Shown piece by piece: positions 27,401 through 30,590 of a stretch of DNA of 30,590 nucleotides. Numbering within the stretch: the stretch's first letter is position 1; every line of letters starts with the position of its first letter. The DNA is taken from positions 1-30,590 of the forward strand of contig JANDJZ010000531.1 in the NCBI GenBank assembly GCA_027943245.1, given 5' to 3'. The position numbers and the translations under genes are program-made. The DNA comes from Acanthamoeba sp. SK_2022b (lineage: Eukaryota > Discosea > Longamoebia > Acanthamoebidae). The notes under the pieces are model-generated. The model made no database searches. It was given only the letters and a program-made list of their open reading frames with translations, and had not been told where the DNA came from.

Positions 27401-30303
27401 CCCCTTCTGTACTACAGATGCAGTTGGACACTCTGGTCGCTACCCTCTCAGCTACAGGCACGCACACGTGCCATGCCTCTCCCCCACCATGAACAGGCGC
27501 CTGCGGTTGTCTCAGTGTGTGCCTGTCCGTCTTTGGTCGTCGTCATGGTGGCGTAACACAGCTCTGCACTTTGTGCGATGCATTAAGCCCAACGGGATCA
27601 AGCAACCGAATCATTTCGAGCCGTTTGAAGTCCTCCGCCAGCTTCGGTTATCCACCGCTGCCTCCCTCTTTAACTTGTTCGCTTTGCTCAACGCTTCTCG
27701 GATCTCGGGGGGGGCAGGTGTGCGGGACTGATGGAATGCGTGCGTATACGACGCGATGGCTACCCCTTCCGCTACCCCTTCCCGCACTTCTACAGGCGGT
27801 AAGCGTCAGGATTCCTCCCTCCAATCGTCCGAGACTACAACCAATAAGATCTGATGAAGTATTGCTATGCGGGGTGGTGTCGCAGCTATAAGGTGCTGCT
27901 GCCGAAGCACAGCGCCAGGTCCCTTGACAGGGAGGAGGCGGCACTGCGGTCGGGGGATGCCGAGGCAGCCCACTCGCTTTACTCCCGCGCCTGTCAGGTG
28001 TGGGCTGCACCACCTCCCATTTCCCCTGCCCATCGCCACTGACCCAGTAGTGGTGGTGGTAGGTGCTGGTGGAGCACATCCACATGAAGGGGCACATCTG
28101 CTTTGACGGCGTGCAGATGGGCAAGACCAAGGTCTTCCTGGGCACCAAGGAGGTGCGTCATGGCCACCTCACTCTGTGGCATGGACATGCTGAAGGCTCA
28201 CGTGGCAATTGTGGTTTGGGGGGGGGTCACGACGGGCTGTTGCAGTACCTCCAAGTCGACAACCTGCGGGAGACTGAGCTCCACCGCTTTGCCATCATTA
28301 TCCAGAAGCGGTGAGTCTTCCCTAGTCCCAATCTCCTATGTAACCGCAATCTAATGGTTGCATGTGAACATCTCGGTGCGCAGATGGCGGGCATACCGAG
28401 TACGGGAGAAGGCGCGAAGGGAAAGGGCGGCCGTTGTCATCCAGGTACCGCCTCCCCTCCTTACATCAGCAAGCTCTGCAATAGCGTTCCCCTTTGAAGG
28501 GCCCTAGCCCGAGCCAAAGGCATGGGAGAAGGAGGAGGAAGGGAGGGGCAGGGTTGGGAAGCATGCGTATAGGCGGTGACCTTTGGCGGTCGTGGCAGGC
28601 GCGTTGGCGCGGGCGTACGGAGCGCAGGCGCTACCGCAGCGCTGCCCTGGCGAAGGAGGCCCTCGTCAAGGAGGAGAGGAGAAAGCTCGAGCAACAGAAA
28701 CTACAGCAGCAACAACAACGGGCGAGGGCCGGTGCGGTGGTGCAGCAGCTGAGACAGTCCAGACACGTCCGCATTGCCGTCGAGAACGGGAAGGGCGAGC
28801 GCAAGGAAGGCGCCGCATGGCCCCTGCCTGCCCCCACGGTGGCAGTGCTAAGCGCCCAGGGGGCCGAGCCGAGGGGCCACGGCAGCCCCAAGTCACCCCA
28901 CGCGCGGCTATCGCGAGTACCTCTCAAGGCCTTGGGCTCCTTCCCCGATCTGCGGGCCTACGCGAGCGCCCTCCCTCCTACTCCCCTGCCCTGGTTCCTG
29001 CCCCGCGACAACGGCCTTCCCCCGAGTTCGCCTACTCTCTTCCTATCCCCCCCCCCCATATCACAGCCCACAGATGAGCTCTCTAATTCCCGTCGATCTC
29101 TCTTTTCTCTTACCTCTCCCTCTCTTCGCGTGCATGCGTCTGTGCGCGTGTGGCATGGTCCACAGAGAAGGACTTCCAGTGCCGTACGGGATTCATCCTG
29201 AGCTTGGATGGCGCACGCTTTCTTCCCTCCAACTGCACAGCATCTGCGGTACTGCTCCTCGTACCGCACAAGCCCCTCCTGCAGACGCAGGCTGCGGTGG
29301 AGCCTGTCATGGAATTCGCATGCCCAAATGCAAACGCGTTGGCGGTGGGCGGCAGGTGATAGCGCAGTTGTACCGGCCGACCGGCAAGAAGATGGGACCA
29401 GAGATCAAGGCCCTGCCCCAGCTGGACTCTCCCATCTACCACCCGACCTTTGCTGTACGGCTCATCACCTGTCATTTCCCCTATCTATTCATCTATCTCC
29501 AGGCACCAACTGCGCGTGTCCTGTGCTCGTGTCGTGGCGTGCTTGCAGCTCAACCGAACAGTTCGCATGCGGGTGGGCGACGCCACCCTTACGCTGGTCG
29601 CCAAGGTGCTCACGGTCGAGAAGGGCAGCAGGGAGCAGAAGGTGCTGGGCTACACCACCCTCAACATCTTTTGCCTCGCCAACACCCGCCAACAGCCCAC
29701 CGACACCAAGCTCGCCTACCCCGAGGTATCCCTACCCAGCCTGCCAGCCAATCCTCGTGGCCGTTCTCGCCTGGACTGACTGGAGCGGCTTTGTGGGGGG
29801 GGGGTTAAGGTCGTCCTCAACGAGGGCTGCTTTCAGCTGCCTCTCAAGGGGGCGGCCCCGGCCGCCAACCTGCCCGTTCGCCACGGCGTGCTGCGGGCCG
29901 CCCCACACGTGCCCTGCGCCTCTCTGCTCCTGCGGATCACCCGGGTCTCCGACGCGGGGGGGCCGAGCGCAGCTCCGCCCTACGAGTCCGGAGCGTACGA
30001 CTCCACCCTCTGCGAGTTCGGCGAGGACGACGAGCGCAAGGCCCTCGTCCGCATCAAGCGCCCCAACGTGCGATTGGCCAGTACGCCCCCCCCCCTCTCC
30101 TACCTCCTCGAGCCCACAGGCCTGATTGGGGGGGGGGTGCAGGTGTGCTGGGCACGCTGTGCAGCGACGACAAGCTGGCGAGCAGGGAGGCGGCGGCGGG
30201 CGGCGGGCCGGCCGTGGAGAGGTGGCTCGACGCGACCTTCTCCAATCGCACGGCCGACGGGGAGCCCCTGCGCACGTTCATCGACCCGAGGCCCGACGCC
30301 TGA
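24487..30303 (+). CDS. Unconventional myosin heavy chain with IQ neck and globular tail
   Basis: Twenty-six exons: 24487-24795, 24921-25102, 25163-25341, 25422-25526, 25592-25687, 25759-25862, 25970-26059, 26137-26188, 26258-26382, 26475-26642, 26733-26882, 26948-27078, 27130-27355, 27418-27457, 27562-27646, 27718-27798, 27886-27997, 28063-28152, 28246-28310, 28384-28444, 28599-28916, 29168-29248, 29356-29454, 29549-29725, 29810-30080, 30143-30303; 1,185 residues. Motor (1 to about 775): SH3-like N-terminus [25 protein letters not shown]-loop GESGAGKTE, switch [17 protein letters not shown], switch [29 protein letters not shown], converter [10 protein letters not shown] and GKTKVFLG. Three IQ-like motifs follow, then an Arg/Glu/Gln-rich helix, then about 260 tail residues. 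The actin-activated ATPase motifs are all intact. Junction 28916/29168 is the least certain. No long coiled coil is present, so it is not a filament-forming myosin II. Confidence 0.92.
29168..30303 (+). other. Tail domain of the myosin, CCDC17-like pattern (tentative)
   Basis: Five exons read [15 protein letters not shown], then [13 protein letters not shown] and [10 protein letters not shown], then [11 protein letters not shown] and GYTTLNIF, then [20 protein letters not shown] and [15 protein letters not shown]. This series of beta-rich motifs recalls a conserved C-terminal region found in CCDC17-like proteins of many protists and animals (pattern DG-RFLP-N ... LLLRV-TVEKG ... GY--LN-F ... 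LNEG-FQLPL ... PPY-SG-YDS). The assignment rests on memory only; a C2-like fold is also possible. No stop codon or poly(A) signal separates it from the motor. Confidence 0.5.
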
Positions 30304-30390
30304 GCAAGCAGGCCTCTCTCTCTCTCTCTCTCTCTCTTTCCCTCTCTCTCGCTCACAGAAGACGAGCGCCGCGCCAGTCTCTTTTTTTTA
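30304..30390. other. Short convergent spacer with (CT)n tract
   Basis: 87 bp between the stop codons of the myosin (+) and the last gene (−), with a (CT)n run at 30313-30338. Confidence 0.7.
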
Positions 30391-30392
30391 TT
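30387..30392 (-). terminator. Poly(A) signal overlapping the stop codon
   Basis: AATAAA on the minus strand at 30392-30387 overlaps the TAA stop at 30393-30391, giving the string TAATAAA, as at the end of the first gene. Confidence 0.55.
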
Positions 30393-30536
30393 ATTGGTGG
30401 AAGTAGGATTCCTCCTTCTCGATCTGGATGGTGAGGTGCTTCACGAAGCCCGAGAAGAGGTTGGTGACCTTGGCCAGCACCAGCTGCTCGTCCGTTTCCT
30501 GCCTCACCCGCAGGAAGAAGCTCCCCACGTACTCGT
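30391..30536 (-). CDS. Terminal exon of an unrecognised gene (5' part outside window)
   Basis: An AG acceptor ending at 30537 opens an exon that ends with TAA at 30391-30393. It encodes about 48 residues: EYVGSFFLRVRQETDEQL, then TNLFSGFVKHLTIQIEKE and the end SYFHQ. The mix of hydrophobic and charged residues looks coding and the frame is open. The VRQET and FVK elements faintly recall the C-terminus of the Arp2/3 subunit ARPC3, but the match is too short to name. Convergent with the myosin. Confidence 0.6.
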
Positions 30537-30590
30537 CTGGACAACGTTGAGGGCAGAGCGCGCGCGCGACTGTGAGGCGCACACCGTACC

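Noticed and set aside
1..30590. CRISPR arrays, tRNA or rRNA genes, bacterial operons
   Set aside because: Tandem repeats are simple microsatellites without spacers. I saw no tRNA or rRNA signature on either strand, and the spliced genes are eukaryotic.

Overview
This window comes from a nuclear genome of a GC-rich, intron-dense unicellular eukaryote. Genes are broken by many short GT–AG introns of roughly 50–250 nt. The gene set (myosin, CLU-domain protein, STE20/STRAD-type kinase fold, F-box protein, LINE retrotransposon) excludes a prokaryote. An amoebozoan-like protist is a reasonable guess, but nothing here fixes the taxon. Gene models were built by hand from splice sites, reading-frame phase and family motifs. 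The four complete host genes and the complete terminal part of the first gene all close to multiples of three.

Layout. (1) 46–2027 (+): the 3' part of a gene resembling the middle homology region of fungal-type transcription factors, with a 31-unit His-Gln repeat. (2) 11385–2124 (−): one 27-exon gene of about 1,913 codons, with an N-terminal CLU domain, a helical middle, a STRAD-like pseudokinase domain and an acidic Ser/Asp/Glu-rich tail. (3) 11386–12354: intergenic DNA. (4) 12355–13410: 1,056 bp without a single CpG. (5) 13497–19494 (+): an intact 6-kb LINE flanked by a perfect 14-bp target-site duplication, with an RRM-like ORF1 and an APE–RT–RNase H–zinc-finger ORF2. (6) 21684–19711 (−): a nine-exon glyoxylate reductase of the GyaR type. 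(7) 22067–24161 (+): a ten-exon F-box-like gene, divergent from (6). (8) 24487–30303 (+): a 26-exon unconventional myosin with IQ motifs and a globular tail. (9) 30536–30391 (−): the last exon of an unrecognised gene, convergent with the myosin.

The genes do not form a pathway; they are ordinary neighbours on a compact chromosome. The most interesting signals are the CLU–pseudokinase fusion, the CpG-free block beside a young LINE, the myosin tail, a donor-site consensus with C at +4 (and GC–AG introns that follow it), and polarised homopolymers in introns: C-runs just after donors, G-runs just before acceptors, and both in one 62-nt intron. Introns also carry long CA/GT, CT/GA, CCA and hexamer microsatellites, which create most of the spurious repeat-peptide ORFs.
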